Under the pieces are notes generated by a model. The model made no database searches and was not told where the DNA came from. It was given only the letters and a program-made list of their open reading frames with translations. A stretch of 64,000 nucleotides of DNA from assembly GCA_963714375.1 (NCBI GenBank), contig CAVQOG010000003.1:376699-440698 (forward strand), in the 5' to 3' direction. Position numbers and translations under genes: made by a program. Numbering within the stretch: position 1 is the stretch's first letter; each line of letters starts with the position of its first letter. Of this stretch, positions 1-7,713 are shown piece by piece. This DNA comes from UBA5794 sp963714375 (GTDB lineage: Bacteria; Actinomycetota; Acidimicrobiia; Spongiisociales; UBA5794).

Positions 1-155
1 CCATCTTCTGGCATCCTTCCAATCGCTGTTCAACCCAAGGTTACGACCGAACCTGAAGCGGCGACTGCCATCACTTCTGAAACTGAAAATCTGCAATCCG
101 TAATCCGTAGTCCCTCATGTCCCCCATGAGCGGTGCCTCATGCGAGTAACTTCAT
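1..155. other. Left-edge intergenic sequence, no gene seen
   Basis: No coding frame with a credible start runs through these bases. The stretch at about 80-125 has a text-like run of short related words (aatctgcaatccgtaatccg, then catgtcccccatgag). It resembles the repeat-rich spacer at 1850-1950, so the two spacers bracketing the sigma factor pair look alike. The promoter of the sigma gene must lie here, but I cannot assign -35/-10 boxes. Confidence 0.5.
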
Positions 156-701
156 GTGGTCTCAAGGTTCGCAACGCGTGAAGTGGGTCGAGTGGAAGAG
201 TTGCCGATCGTTCGGGTCGTCGGGGACTTCAACGTGTTCTATCGCGACGAATATCGATCGGTCCTCGGACTCGCCATTGTCCTGTGCGGGAACCGCGCGA
301 CCGCCGAGGACATCACTCAGGAAAGCTTCGCTGCGGCGTATCGCGATTGGAACGGTGTCGGCGCTCTGGCCCAACCCGAATCGTGGGTTCGGCGAGTGGT
401 CGCGAACAAGTCGGTTTCTCGCTGGAGACGGCTCCGATCCGAGACGAAGGCACTCGTCAAGCTCGGACCCGACGCCGATCGAGTCGTTGAACCATTCGAC
501 CCGGAAACGACGGAGCTGTGGAGCGAGGTCCGCAAGCTTCCGAAGCGGCAGGCTCAGGTGATTGCTCTCACCTACCTCTACGACCTCCCCCGGGCCGAGG
601 TCGCAGCAATCCTCGAATGCGGCGAGGAGACGGTCAAGACTCACCTCGACAGGGCACGAGGCATTCTCAGATCTCGCCTCAGCCCCGGCGACGACGCATG
701 A
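156..701 (+). CDS. ECF-type RNA polymerase sigma factor (SigE/SigM-like)
   Basis: Extracytoplasmic-function sigma-70 factor that would redirect RNA polymerase to a stress regulon. Seen: sigma region 2 at about residues 25-95, with the helix containing EDITQESFAAAYRDW and an R/W-rich end (SWVRRVVANKSVSRWRRL), then region 4 at about 125-175 ending in the HTH (PRAEVAAILECGEETVKTHL). About 181 residues is the normal minimal ECF length. The start is GTG at 156; an in-frame GTG at 192 would remove a poorly conserved leader and is also possible. It overlaps the next gene by 4 bp (ATGA), the usual layout for a sigma factor and its membrane-bound partner, so the downstream protein is probably its regulator. 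Confidence 0.9.
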   Translation: MVSRFATREVGRVEELPIVRVVGDFNVFYRDEYRSVLGLAIVLCGNRATAEDITQESFAAAYRDWNGVGALAQPESWVRRVVANKSVSRWRRLRSETKALVKLGPDADRVVEPFDPETTELWSEVRKLPKRQAQVIALTYLYDLPRAEVAAILECGEETVKTHLDRARGILRSRLSPGDDA

Positions 702-1849
702 ATATCGACAAACGCCTCCGCGATGCAGCCCACACGATGAGGGCGTCTCTTGAGACCGCGCCGATCCCCCAGCCGTCGGCCTCTGCCCGCCCGAGTGGTA
801 TCGCCACGGCAATCGGCGCCGGTGCACTGGTCGTCGGAATGGTCGCAACTGCGCTGCTCGTCACCGGAGAGGACACAACCCCGCCGCCATCTCTGCCCAC
901 CGCCAGCGAGCAGACGGCGCCACCACCGACCTCTGCCACACCATCGACCGTTGTAGCACCACCGACGACGGCACCGACCGACTACGTCGCCGTCTACTAC
1001 CAGTCCTGGTCGATCGAGTATCCATCGACGTGGCACCGAGCAGATTCTCGCTTCTTCCCGAACCATGGCGGCGAGTCGACATCGTTTGCCACATTTGCGT
1101 TTGAGTTCGAGACCGATTCGGAATACTGCTCACACGTTCCACCGAACACGTTCACCGACTTCGGCCAATCCGACGCCCTCATCACGATCCAACTCGGCGG
1201 CCGCGCCGGTCCACCACGACCGGAGGAAGGCTTCAACGACGAATCATTCCCGGAGCTTCCCTTCAGATTCGTCCCTGAACAATGCGCCGTCGAGGAGGAC
1301 GTTGAGGTGCATACCGGTTCGTGGACAATCGACGGGCACCCCGTGCAGCTCATCGTCGTGTTCGGAGATGCGGTGACTGAAGAACGACGGGCCGAAACGT
1401 GGACGATCGTGTCGTCGCTGCACACGGAACCGCTCACTCCGCATCCCGACCGTGGCACCTGTATTGCTACCCGTCCACCGACACCAGGTTTGTCTCCACC
1501 ACTGCCTTGGCATGAGGATCCGTTCGATTATCGGAGCGTGTGGTACGGCACTGCCGATCTGTGGACTGTGCTTCCAAGGGCCGCCCGATACGAGGAGCGC
1601 TTGAGCGTGTGGTGGAGTCAGAACTTCACCGATGCCGGGATCGAGAACTCACCTGACATCGACGTGACCGTCAGACGGATCGACCGAGACGCACTTCCGA
1701 TTGTCGGGGATGGAGGAACCAACGCCTCAACCGTGGAGGATGGACTGTTCATGATTGCCGATGCGCCAGCCCAGCTCACCCGGGGTTGCTGGAGCATCAC
1801 CGCAACCTACAAGGGCGCGACGCTCAACTATGTCGTGGATGTGCCGTGA
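698..1849 (+). CDS. Membrane-anchored sigma-partner protein with Pro/Thr linker
   Basis: 383 residues starting at ATG 698, inside the ATGA overlap with the sigma gene. A short cytoplasmic N-terminus is followed by one membrane helix at about residues 34-56 (ATAIGAGALVVGMVATALLV). Next come a Pro/Thr-rich linker (about 60-97) and a roughly 290-residue exported region with four Cys (SEYCSH, EQCAVEE, RGTCIATRP, RGCWSI) that could form disulfides. I do not recognise the exported domain. Gene order and topology suggest an anti-sigma or sensor role for the ECF factor, but no zinc-binding anti-sigma motif (HxxxCxxC) is visible, so this is inference. Alternative: a simple secreted effector of the regulon. 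Confidence 0.75.
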   Translation: MNIDKRLRDAAHTMRASLETAPIPQPSASARPSGIATAIGAGALVVGMVATALLVTGEDTTPPPSLPTASEQTAPPPTSATPSTVVAPPTTAPTDYVAVYYQSWSIEYPSTWHRADSRFFPNHGGESTSFATFAFEFETDSEYCSHVPPNTFTDFGQSDALITIQLGGRAGPPRPEEGFNDESFPELPFRFVPEQCAVEEDVEVHTGSWTIDGHPVQLIVVFGDAVTEERRAETWTIVSSLHTEPLTPHPDRGTCIATRPPTPGLSPPLPWHEDPFDYRSVWYGTADLWTVLPRAARYEERLSVWWSQNFTDAGIENSPDIDVTVRRIDRDALPIVGDGGTNASTVEDGLFMIADAPAQLTRGCWSITATYKGATLNYVVDVP

Positions 1850-1950
1850 TGACCGATATCCGATGACCGATGACCGAACCCAGAAATCAGAAAACGGACG
1901 TCGGACGTCAGACGTCAGAAAGCGGACGTCGGTAATCGGTAATCGGTAAT
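1850..1950. repeat. Low-complexity intergenic repeat tract
   Basis: About 100 bp built from nested short direct repeats. They include gatgaccgat-type words repeated three times, cggacgtcggacgtcagacg and a related word again about 10 bp later, then three copies of ggtaatc. There is no open frame of interest. It separates the convergent sigma-partner gene and the small membrane protein gene. The units change along the tract and there is no fixed spacer, so it is not a CRISPR array. Confidence 0.75.
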
Positions 1951-2135
1951 TACCAGGTTCGGCTTGTGACTCCACCGAGAAGGACCGAAATCAGGATTCC
2001 TAGAGGTAGAACCTCCATATAGCCCCAGGCCCAACCGACGTTCCCTGCGAACAGCATGAACAACCACGTGGCTGGGAACGTAAAAATGACAAACGCGACG
2101 AGCATCACGATTAGTGACTTGATGAAATCACCCAT
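1950..2135 (-). CDS. Small two-helix membrane protein
   Basis: 61 residues, almost entirely hydrophobic: helix 1 at about residues 5-30 (SLIVMLVAFVIFTFPATWLF) and helix 2 at about 38-56 (MEVLPLGILISVLLGGV). A good ribosome-binding site (AGAGGTG, 5 nt before ATG) supports the start. The stop lies at the edge of the repeat tract. I do not recognise a family, and the function is unknown. Codon usage and the ribosome-binding site make it a likely real gene despite its size. Confidence 0.7.
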   Translation of the reverse strand: MGDFIKSLIVMLVAFVIFTFPATWLFMLFAGNVGWAWGYMEVLPLGILISVLLGGVTSRTW

Positions 2136-2203
2136 GTAGCACCTCTTTCATTGCGGACAAGCCCAACGTTACTACCCGTAACTGCGGGTCCAAGGTATCT
2201 GCT

Positions 2204-2599
2204 TCAAGGATTGTGCGCTTCTATCACCGCGAGGTGTCCGATGTCCTTCGGTCGCTGTGCGATCTCCTTGTATGCGACGACGTGCTCGAGAAGGACACAT
2301 CTGATCCCGCCAATCGTCTCCGCCGTGTCGATCAGTTCGTCGACGCAGAAATCGCCGATCCCCCACTGCGTTCCAACCGTGATCGAGTCTCCGATCGTGA
2401 CAACGTCGACCCCGTAGTCGACAACATGCTCCAGCTGTCCCGCAGCCATGGCCTGTTCCCACGCTTTTCCGCGCGCGATGATGTCGAGATCGCCGACTTC
2501 GTCAATCCAACCGCGCACAAGCAGCGGACCGCTGCCAAACAATGCGTAGGACAACGGATCCAGATCGAGTTCAACGAGACGCGTCAGGAGAGGATGCAC
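2204..2599 (-). CDS. Nucleotidyltransferase-like small protein
   Basis: 131 residues. The N-terminal part (LSYALFGSGPLLVRGWIDEVGDLDIIARG) looks like the nucleotidyltransferase-fold pattern G-S...D-D/D-I seen in uncharacterised small NTase-like proteins, followed by a helical C-terminus containing GDFCVDELIDTAE. The start is GTG at 2599 with no clear ribosome-binding site. The gene follows the regulator at 2621-3280 by 21 bp on the same strand, so it may be the last gene of the DUF2249-regulator transcript. Catalytic activity is not established; an antitoxin- or toxin-type minimal NTase is an alternative. Confidence 0.6.
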   Translation of the reverse strand: MHPLLTRLVELDLDPLSYALFGSGPLLVRGWIDEVGDLDIIARGKAWEQAMAAGQLEHVVDYGVDVVTIGDSITVGTQWGIGDFCVDELIDTAETIGGIRCVLLEHVVAYKEIAQRPKDIGHLAVIEAHNP

Positions 2600-2620
2600 C
2601 TCGCAACCCTATCTCGCTAC

Positions 2621-3280
2621 TCAGGACGAGGCTGCGGCATCCACCTGCACCGAGAGCTCACAACCAGCCTCGTGAGGATCATGGGGATTGAGACCCAGGA
2701 TTGAAACGCCATCAAGCCGATCTGCCACACCCTGGGTCATCCCGAGGTGAAGTGAACAGATCGTCGCGGCGTCCGCCGTTGCCGCATCAGCGAACGGACA
2801 CGCCCCGAGGACGATCTCAAGGCTGTCACCCTTCTCAACGGACACAGGTTCGAATCCGCCACGAGCGATCGCGTTCATCAACTGCACCACCGGCGATTCA
2901 GATGCGTCAGACGTGTCGATCTCAATCCGCTCACCGGCCCGCCTTCCCACCTCAATCGCATTGTCTCCGGTCGCGATCATCTCGAGAAGCAACAGCGCAA
3001 GGCGCTGGTACGGACCATCGACTCCCCACCGCGATTCCGCACCGGGATCCACCGTGTAAAGGAGTTTTGGTCGGCCACGGCCCTGCGCCTTGGCTGTTGA
3101 TTCAACGATGAGTCCGACCCCGACCAGTTTGGCTAGGTGCTGACGAATGGCGTTGTGGTTCAGCCCAAAGGCATCGGTCAGCTCCGCCACCGTGACCGGG
3201 GCATCGACGTCGGCGACGTATCGAAAGATGCCGTGGCGCGTGGGATCGCCAAGCGCCCTCGCCTGTTGCTGTATCACCAT
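2621..3280 (-). CDS. SufR-like winged-helix regulator with three C-terminal cysteines
   Basis: 219 residues of the COG2345 (ArsR-like/SufR-like) regulator type. The N-terminal winged HTH is at about residues 5-75 (RALGDPTRHGIFRYV, NHNAIRQHLAKLVGVGL, and the wing GRGRPKLLYTV). The C-terminal half holds C161 (GACPF), C175 (TICSLHLG) and C207 (AGCELSV). Relatives bind an Fe-S cluster with Cys in this region and use it to sense iron-sulfur status, oxygen or NO. The ribosome-binding site GAGGA precedes ATG 3280. It lies 22 bp after the DUF2249 gene in one leftward transcript, divergent from the NnrS-like/hemerythrin operon; the palindrome at 3777-3792 is the obvious candidate operator. Confidence 0.85.
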   Translation of the reverse strand: MVIQQQARALGDPTRHGIFRYVADVDAPVTVAELTDAFGLNHNAIRQHLAKLVGVGLIVESTAKAQGRGRPKLLYTVDPGAESRWGVDGPYQRLALLLLEMIATGDNAIEVGRRAGERIEIDTSDASESPVVQLMNAIARGGFEPVSVEKGDSLEIVLGACPFADAATADAATICSLHLGMTQGVADRLDGVSILGLNPHDPHEAGCELSVQVDAAASS

Positions 3281-3302
3281 GGGTGTCCTCTACAAATGTG
3301 GC

Positions 3303-3746
3303 CTACGACTTGCTGAAGATCGTCCGCCAGCTGTTTGGTGCCAATTCGTCTGCGCGATGGGTGAAACCATGTTCACCAAGCACACCTTCGAGGGGGACAG
3401 GTTCAAACGGCGCGTACACAACCAGAACTTCGCCGTCCTTGACATTGCCAGCCGCAGCCATGATGTCGCCAAATGGCTCTCCACCAGCCGCTATCGCGGG
3501 ACGAGCATCGATGATGTGGGCGAGGCACGTGATGTCCACAGCCCAATCGACCGGGCCGTCTTCGACGTAGTCGACCCTGTACTGGTCCGGGTACTCGGCC
3601 TCAATCTGGTACTTGAGCGGGACAGGATCATGGTCATTGACGATGGTCATCTTTTCCCCTGCGCCAAGTTTGGCAAGCATCTCGAAGACCCGCACATGTC
3701 TATCCTTCGGCTCAATCACTCTCAAATCGATCATCGCTGACGGCAC
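3303..3746 (-). CDS. Tandem DUF2249 domain protein
   Basis: 147 residues with two DUF2249-type units. The first (about 5-70, LRVIEPKDRHVRVFEMLAKL then VNDHDPVPLKYQIEAEYP) is close to the classic family pattern. The second (about 78-143, IDARPAIAAGGEPFGDIMAA then EVLVVYAPFEPVPLEGVLGE) is diverged. The GTG start at 3746 is chosen because GGAG lies 6-7 nt upstream; the longer upstream frame overlaps the divergent gene. DUF2249 proteins often accompany hemerythrins, DUF59 and denitrification or NO genes, as here. The biochemical role is unknown. It shares its promoter region with the gene at 3823. Confidence 0.8.
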   Translation of the reverse strand: MPSAMIDLRVIEPKDRHVRVFEMLAKLGAGEKMTIVNDHDPVPLKYQIEAEYPDQYRVDYVEDGPVDWAVDITCLAHIIDARPAIAAGGEPFGDIMAAAGNVKDGEVLVVYAPFEPVPLEGVLGEHGFTHRADELAPNSWRTIFSKS

Positions 3747-3776
3747 CGTGGGCTCCTTTTCCCTCGTGGATATATT

Positions 3777-3792
3777 TCTAGTGTATACTAGA
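3777..3792. promoter_or_regulatory. Palindromic operator between divergent operons
   Basis: TCTAGT-GTAT-ACTAGA is a perfect 6-bp inverted repeat with a 4-bp spacer, flanked by A/T-rich sequence (ttt on the left, ttaaataaaa on the right), which is unusual in this GC-rich region. It sits between the leftward DUF2249-regulator genes (start 3746) and the rightward NnrS-like gene (start 3823). It is therefore placed to control both directions, most simply through the SufR-like regulator. Confidence 0.6.
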
Positions 3793-3822
3793 TTAAATAA
3801 AAAGGCGACCTGACGGGCGAAA

Positions 3823-5184
3823 ATGACGCAACCCAGCATTCCACTGGCCGCAATGCCTGGCAGCACGACAGCCGTTGTCCCACCCCAATGGATTCCTCTT
3901 GGATTCATGTTCGCCGGTGGTGTCGGATTCATGGGGGTCGGCTTTTCGATGTGGTTCGGTGCAGACAAGTGGGTCATCTCGCCGTTTCATAGCGCCACGG
4001 TTACAACAGCCCACCTCGTGATGCTCGCTTTCCTCACCACGTCAGTGCTTGGAGCCCTCCACCAATTCGGACCGGTGGTTGGACAGCGACCCTTGCGATC
4101 GGTTCCCGTCGCAGCCTGGACGATGGTCGGCATGATCCTGACGGGCTGGACTCTTCCGCTCGGGTTTGCGCACGGCCCTGAATGGTTGGTTGCAACGGGA
4201 GCCACCATCGGAGTAGCTACTGTCACACTCGCTGCTTGGAACCTCTCTGGCCCCCTCATGTCGCGAAGCGGTGGCGTTCCGGTCATCGGATTGCGGCTGT
4301 CGGTTCTCTACCTCCTCATTACCGTGTCCTTCGGGATCGTGTATGCCTTCAACCGGCAAGAAGGGTGGTTTCCACTCCTGCCGACGAAGATTCTCGCTCA
4401 CGCCCACCTCGGGATACTTGGCTGGCTTGGTCTGACCTACATCTCAGTTTCCGAAAAGCTCTGGCCAATGTTCCTACTTTCCCACCGCCCCTCGAGTCGA
4501 TCAGGTGCGATCGCCGTTGGCGGACTGGCGATCGGGGTCTTGCCACTCGCCCTTGGACTGCTGTACGCGAACCCGCCTACCGCGTGGTTCGGTGCGGTAT
4601 TCGTCGTAGTGGGCCTCGCTGCTCATCTCTTTTCCCTTGCTTCCTCAGTTCGGCACCGTCGCAGAAAGCTGGAACTCCTCCACGCCTTCCTGTTCGTCTC
4701 GGCCTCGTTCCTCCTGGTCGGCATGGTTCTCGGTGCTATTGCCGCACTCGGTGGTGTCGATGCGTCCCTCCGCATCCGCATTGTCACCGCCGAGGTTGCG
4801 GCGCTTGCGTCGTGGCTAGGCCTTGCCGTGATTGGGCATTCGCACAAGATCGTCCCGTTCATCACCTATTCGATGCTCCGTGCGCGTGGAGTCAACCACC
4901 ACAAGTCAGGACGGCCCTTGCTGTTTGGCGACCTCTACAACAGGAGGGTCGCGTGGGGTGTCCTGATCGCATCCGTCGCAGCATTCGCCGGCATCGTCGT
5001 GGGAACCCTTGTCGACGCGTCGACACCGATTGCAATATCCGGCATCGTGATCGCGATCACGGCCATCACCGTCACGACCAACTTCATCGTCGGAGCGAGA
5101 TCAGCGGTGCCGACCAACCCGACAACCGGCAAGACACGGCAACAACCAGGTTCAACCTCCATACTCACGAAAGGATCCTCATGA
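3823..5184 (+). CDS. NnrS-like / heme-copper oxidase subunit I-like membrane protein
   Basis: 453 residues with about 12 membrane helices. Conserved-looking His occur in helices: SPFHSATVTTAHLVMLAF, GALHQFGP, ILAHAHLGILGWLGLTYI and VIGHSHKIVPFITY. These echo NnrS and the haem-ligand helices of cytochrome-oxidase subunit I relatives, where haem and copper bind, so a haem-binding NO-handling protein in the cytoplasmic membrane is plausible. The start is ATG 3823, about 40 bp after the operator. Its stop overlaps the hemerythrin start (ATGA at 5181). A second, diverged membrane protein of the same general kind lies at 6489-7700. Electron-transfer function is not shown by sequence alone. Confidence 0.7.
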   Translation: MTQPSIPLAAMPGSTTAVVPPQWIPLGFMFAGGVGFMGVGFSMWFGADKWVISPFHSATVTTAHLVMLAFLTTSVLGALHQFGPVVGQRPLRSVPVAAWTMVGMILTGWTLPLGFAHGPEWLVATGATIGVATVTLAAWNLSGPLMSRSGGVPVIGLRLSVLYLLITVSFGIVYAFNRQEGWFPLLPTKILAHAHLGILGWLGLTYISVSEKLWPMFLLSHRPSSRSGAIAVGGLAIGVLPLALGLLYANPPTAWFGAVFVVVGLAAHLFSLASSVRHRRRKLELLHAFLFVSASFLLVGMVLGAIAALGGVDASLRIRIVTAEVAALASWLGLAVIGHSHKIVPFITYSMLRARGVNHHKSGRPLLFGDLYNRRVAWGVLIASVAAFAGIVVGTLVDASTPIAISGIVIAITAITVTTNFIVGARSAVPTNPTTGKTRQQPGSTSILTKGSS

Positions 5185-5687
5185 TGACACCAACCGAAAC
5201 CCTTCCAACTGAACCGATCCGAGCAGAACACCGCGACCTCCTCCCGCACCTTGAACACCTGGAATCGGCAGCGCTCGCCCTGCCCACATGGGACGAAGCA
5301 ACTGCTGCATCCCTGCTCCCTCGATTTGTGGGGTTCCTCACTGGACACCTGATCCCTCATGCTGTCGCTGAAGATGAACACCTCTATCCGGTCATCGATC
5401 GCGTTGCCGGATCAGCAGCAGCGACAGCAACGATGCGCTGCGACCACGACGAGATCGCTTCCCGCGTCGATGCATTCGCCACCTCGGTCGAGCAATCACT
5501 TGCGAGTTGGGATGACGGTGCCCATAGAGGGGACCTCGCCCACCAACTCAGTGGACTCTCCGCCATTGTTGGACTTCACTTTGCAAAAGAAGAGGATGTA
5601 CTTCTCCCGATGCTGGACGAAGCACTCACTCTTGAGGACATTCTTGCCGTTCACAAGCACATGGGACATGGGGAGCACGAGCACTAA
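5181..5687 (+). CDS. Hemerythrin HHE domain protein
   Basis: 168 residues starting at ATG 5181 with ribosome-binding site AAGGA 5 nt upstream, overlapping the previous stop (ATGA). The diiron four-helix-bundle pattern is clear: H in IRAEHRDLLPHLEHLE, H..E in GHLIPHAVAEDEHLYPVI, H in MRCDHDEIASRV, and HFAKEEDVLLPML near the end. The tail KHMGHGEHEH is His-rich. Hemerythrin-like proteins bind O2 or NO or help repair Fe-S clusters (as YtfE/ScdA do). Its position between an NnrS-like gene and a DUF59 Fe-S assembly gene favours NO or oxidative protection. Confidence 0.9.
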   Translation: MMTPTETLPTEPIRAEHRDLLPHLEHLESAALALPTWDEATAASLLPRFVGFLTGHLIPHAVAEDEHLYPVIDRVAGSAAATATMRCDHDEIASRVDAFATSVEQSLASWDDGAHRGDLAHQLSGLSAIVGLHFAKEEDVLLPMLDEALTLEDILAVHKHMGHGEHEH

Positions 5688-6016
5688 TGGAAGAAGCACC
5701 CAGCACCGAAGTCATCGTCGAGCGAGCCTACAACGCCCTCCGCACCGTGTGGGATCCAGAACTTGCGATCGACATCGTGACACTTGGCCTGATCTACGAC
5801 GTGCGTTTCGTCGATGGTGCGGTCGAGGTTGACATGACCATGACCACCCCTGGCTGTCCGGTTTCCGACTCGCTACCAGCAGAAGCGACGAACGCCCTGC
5901 AGAACGAGTTTCCGATGATGGGCGTGTGGGTGAACGTCGTGTGGGATCCGCCGTGGGATCCTTCACGGATTGTGTCCGATGGTTCCAACATCACGGGTGT
6001 CCTCGGAGGCATGTGA
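5687..6016 (+). CDS. MIP18/DUF59 metal-sulfur cluster assembly factor
   Basis: 109 residues of the DUF59 (MIP18, PaaD/SufT-like) family, which helps mature Fe-S proteins. Motifs: VWDPELAIDIVTLGLIYDV near the N-terminus and MTTTPGCPVSD with the conserved Cys, then VWVNVVWDPPWDPSRI. The start ATG overlaps the hemerythrin TAA by one base (TAATG), so the two are translationally coupled. The C-terminus is short, without the extra Cys cluster of PaaD, so it belongs to the generic assembly-factor branch. Confidence 0.88.
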   Translation: MEEAPSTEVIVERAYNALRTVWDPELAIDIVTLGLIYDVRFVDGAVEVDMTMTTPGCPVSDSLPAEATNALQNEFPMMGVWVNVVWDPPWDPSRIVSDGSNITGVLGGM

Positions 6017-6049
6017 TGCCAGAAGGCATCCAGTATTCGGAGGTAGGTG

Positions 6050-6484
6050 ATGTGTGAGTTCTGTGGCTGTCGGCGTATCCCAGAGATCGCTCGCCTGGGC
6101 GCAGAACACGACACCATCCAAGACATTGCAGAAGATGTGTTGGCATCGGCAAGCCAAAACATCACTCCTGTGGGGTTGCTCGAAAAGCTGCGAAAGGCGG
6201 TCGAGCCTCACGTGTTGGGTGAGGAGGCCGGCGTCTTCACCCAGGCGCGGGCAGTCGGTATATCACAGAACTACTGGGTCGATGACCTCGAAGACGATCA
6301 CCGAAGATTCGCTGAGGTCCTCGCCGATCCGAGCACTCTGAGCTGGTCTGAGATCGAATCCTTTCTCGATGATCTCCATCGACACATAGCAATCGAGGAG
6401 TACGACCTGTTTCCCGCCCTCGTTCGGACACTGAGTGACGACGATTGGACGGCAGTGGCGCGTCGAGCCGCGCGCCTGGAATAG
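6050..6484 (+). CDS. Hemerythrin domain protein with N-terminal CxxCxC
   Basis: 144 residues. It begins MCEFCGCRRIPEI, a Cys-rich start common in actinobacterial hemerythrin proteins, followed by the HHE pattern: EHDTIQDIAEDV, VEPHVLGEEAGVF, EDDHRRFAEVL and HRHIAIEEYDLFPAL. ATG 6050 is chosen over GTG 6047 because GGAGG lies 6 nt before it. The gene follows the DUF59 gene by about 33 bp in the same direction and closes the operon. The N-terminal Cys triplet could bind a metal or act as a redox switch (inference). It differs clearly from the hemerythrin at 5181, so the pair is not a recent duplication. Confidence 0.85.
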   Translation: MCEFCGCRRIPEIARLGAEHDTIQDIAEDVLASASQNITPVGLLEKLRKAVEPHVLGEEAGVFTQARAVGISQNYWVDDLEDDHRRFAEVLADPSTLSWSEIESFLDDLHRHIAIEEYDLFPALVRTLSDDDWTAVARRAARLE

Positions 6485-6488
6485 ATCA

Positions 6489-7700
6489 CTAGGCAGGCCT
6501 TTGGGGCTTCCTCAGCGTCGCAAGTCTCCGGACAAGATCGATCGCCCACAACGCCAGAAGAACAAGCGAGACCTCCGGTAGCCCTGCCACCAGTGCCAAT
6601 CCTCCGAGATTGGCGAGGATCAACGGAATCCATGGGGCGCTTTCCATCCGCGATAGATTCGCACCGATTGGTGGTCCAACCAGTACCGGGAGCAGGTACG
6701 CAACCGATCCGACAATGATCTGCATGACACCCACAACAACTGCAGCGGCAGTCCAGTACGAGAATCGACCGAGCGGAGCGTCGGTTATCAATCCATATGC
6801 ATCCACAATCCCCCAGGCAACAAGCCACCCCACCCCGGCGATGACCTGGAGATAGGGAAGTCCGCCGCGAAAGCCCGTCCTTCCGAGCCTCACGACTACG
6901 CCTGTAACGATGATGACTGCGGCTGCAGCCACCATCAGGGTGCCAACACCAACGATCCACAGGGGCGCATACAACCCTGAGACGATGGCCAACAAGGCTC
7001 CTGCGCTGAGCCACCATGCGACCCTTGCCTCACGTCTGCTCACAGCCCTGTGCTTTGCGAACGTCGGAAGCAGCGTTGGGAGGGTTCCCACGATCGTGAG
7101 CCCAACGAGCCCAACGAGGTTGAGGTGCAGGTGGACCTGCCGGATGTCGCCGTAATCCGAGTTCACCGTTCCCGTCCCAAGCAGCGTGCCGAGCGTCACG
7201 CCGACAACCCCAGCGGCAAGCGCGATGAAATAGAACCGTATTGAGAGATCGAATCGGCGAAGCAACGAACGGCGAATGGTGCCACGCAGTGCAACAGCGA
7301 GCAGGATCAACGCCCCGGCCACCGCGGTTCCACCGATCCACACCAGCCATGACTGGCTCGTTGGGACACCGACGAGAACGAGACCCACACCGACCCACAA
7401 CACGATGCCCTGGGTCACGATGAGGGGACGTCGGGGTGCACGTGCCGAGGACCACGTAATGGTGAACATCTGGGTCGCACCCGAGATGGCTGACAAGGCG
7501 GCGCCTGCCATCAGGGCATGGATCGGACCCCACCACGAACCGCCACGAATCGCAACAACGATCGCCCAACCAATGCCAATGGCCGTGAACGCTGCGGAAG
7601 CAACAAGCATTGCGGACAACAGGAGGTGCGACTCCACCACGCGCGGCCTCTCTCGCCCGGTGCTCTTGCCTGCAGCTCTCCCACGGTTTGCTACTCCCAT
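6489..7700 (-). CDS. Polytopic NnrS-like membrane protein (second, diverged)
   Basis: 403 residues with about 11-12 membrane helices after a basic 20-residue N-terminus. His in helices include GPIHALMAGAALSAISG, RQVHLHLNLVGLVGLTIVG and PTLLPTFAKHR, a spacing like that of NnrS or cytochrome-oxidase-like proteins and like the protein at 3823-5184. It is convergent with the hemerythrin operon (5 bp between stops) and follows the GNAT gene by 13 bp. No cytochrome c or copper centre is encoded beside it. Membership in the NnrS/heme-copper group is likely; the substrate (NO, O2 or none) is not known. Confidence 0.6.
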   Translation of the reverse strand: MGVANRGRAAGKSTGRERPRVVESHLLLSAMLVASAAFTAIGIGWAIVVAIRGGSWWGPIHALMAGAALSAISGATQMFTITWSSARAPRRPLIVTQGIVLWVGVGLVLVGVPTSQSWLVWIGGTAVAGALILLAVALRGTIRRSLLRRFDLSIRFYFIALAAGVVGVTLGTLLGTGTVNSDYGDIRQVHLHLNLVGLVGLTIVGTLPTLLPTFAKHRAVSRREARVAWWLSAGALLAIVSGLYAPLWIVGVGTLMVAAAAVIIVTGVVVRLGRTGFRGGLPYLQVIAGVGWLVAWGIVDAYGLITDAPLGRFSYWTAAAVVVGVMQIIVGSVAYLLPVLVGPPIGANLSRMESAPWIPLILANLGGLALVAGLPEVSLVLLALWAIDLVRRLATLRKPQRPA

Positions 7701-7713
7701 TGACCCTGATCCC

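Noticed and set aside
162..848. 228-codon minus-strand frame opposite the sigma factor
   Set aside because: Shadow of the real plus-strand genes: composition biased to Arg/Ser/Cys and no recognisable domain.
1850..1950. Possible CRISPR array
   Set aside because: Repeats are only 6-10 bp, change along the tract and lack equal-length spacers; no cas gene is present.
4182..5180. Long open frame in front of the hemerythrin (would give 501 residues)
   Set aside because: It runs through the NnrS-like gene in another frame, is Arg/Pro/Ser-rich and has no family likeness; the real start is ATG 5181 with a ribosome-binding site and ATGA overlap.
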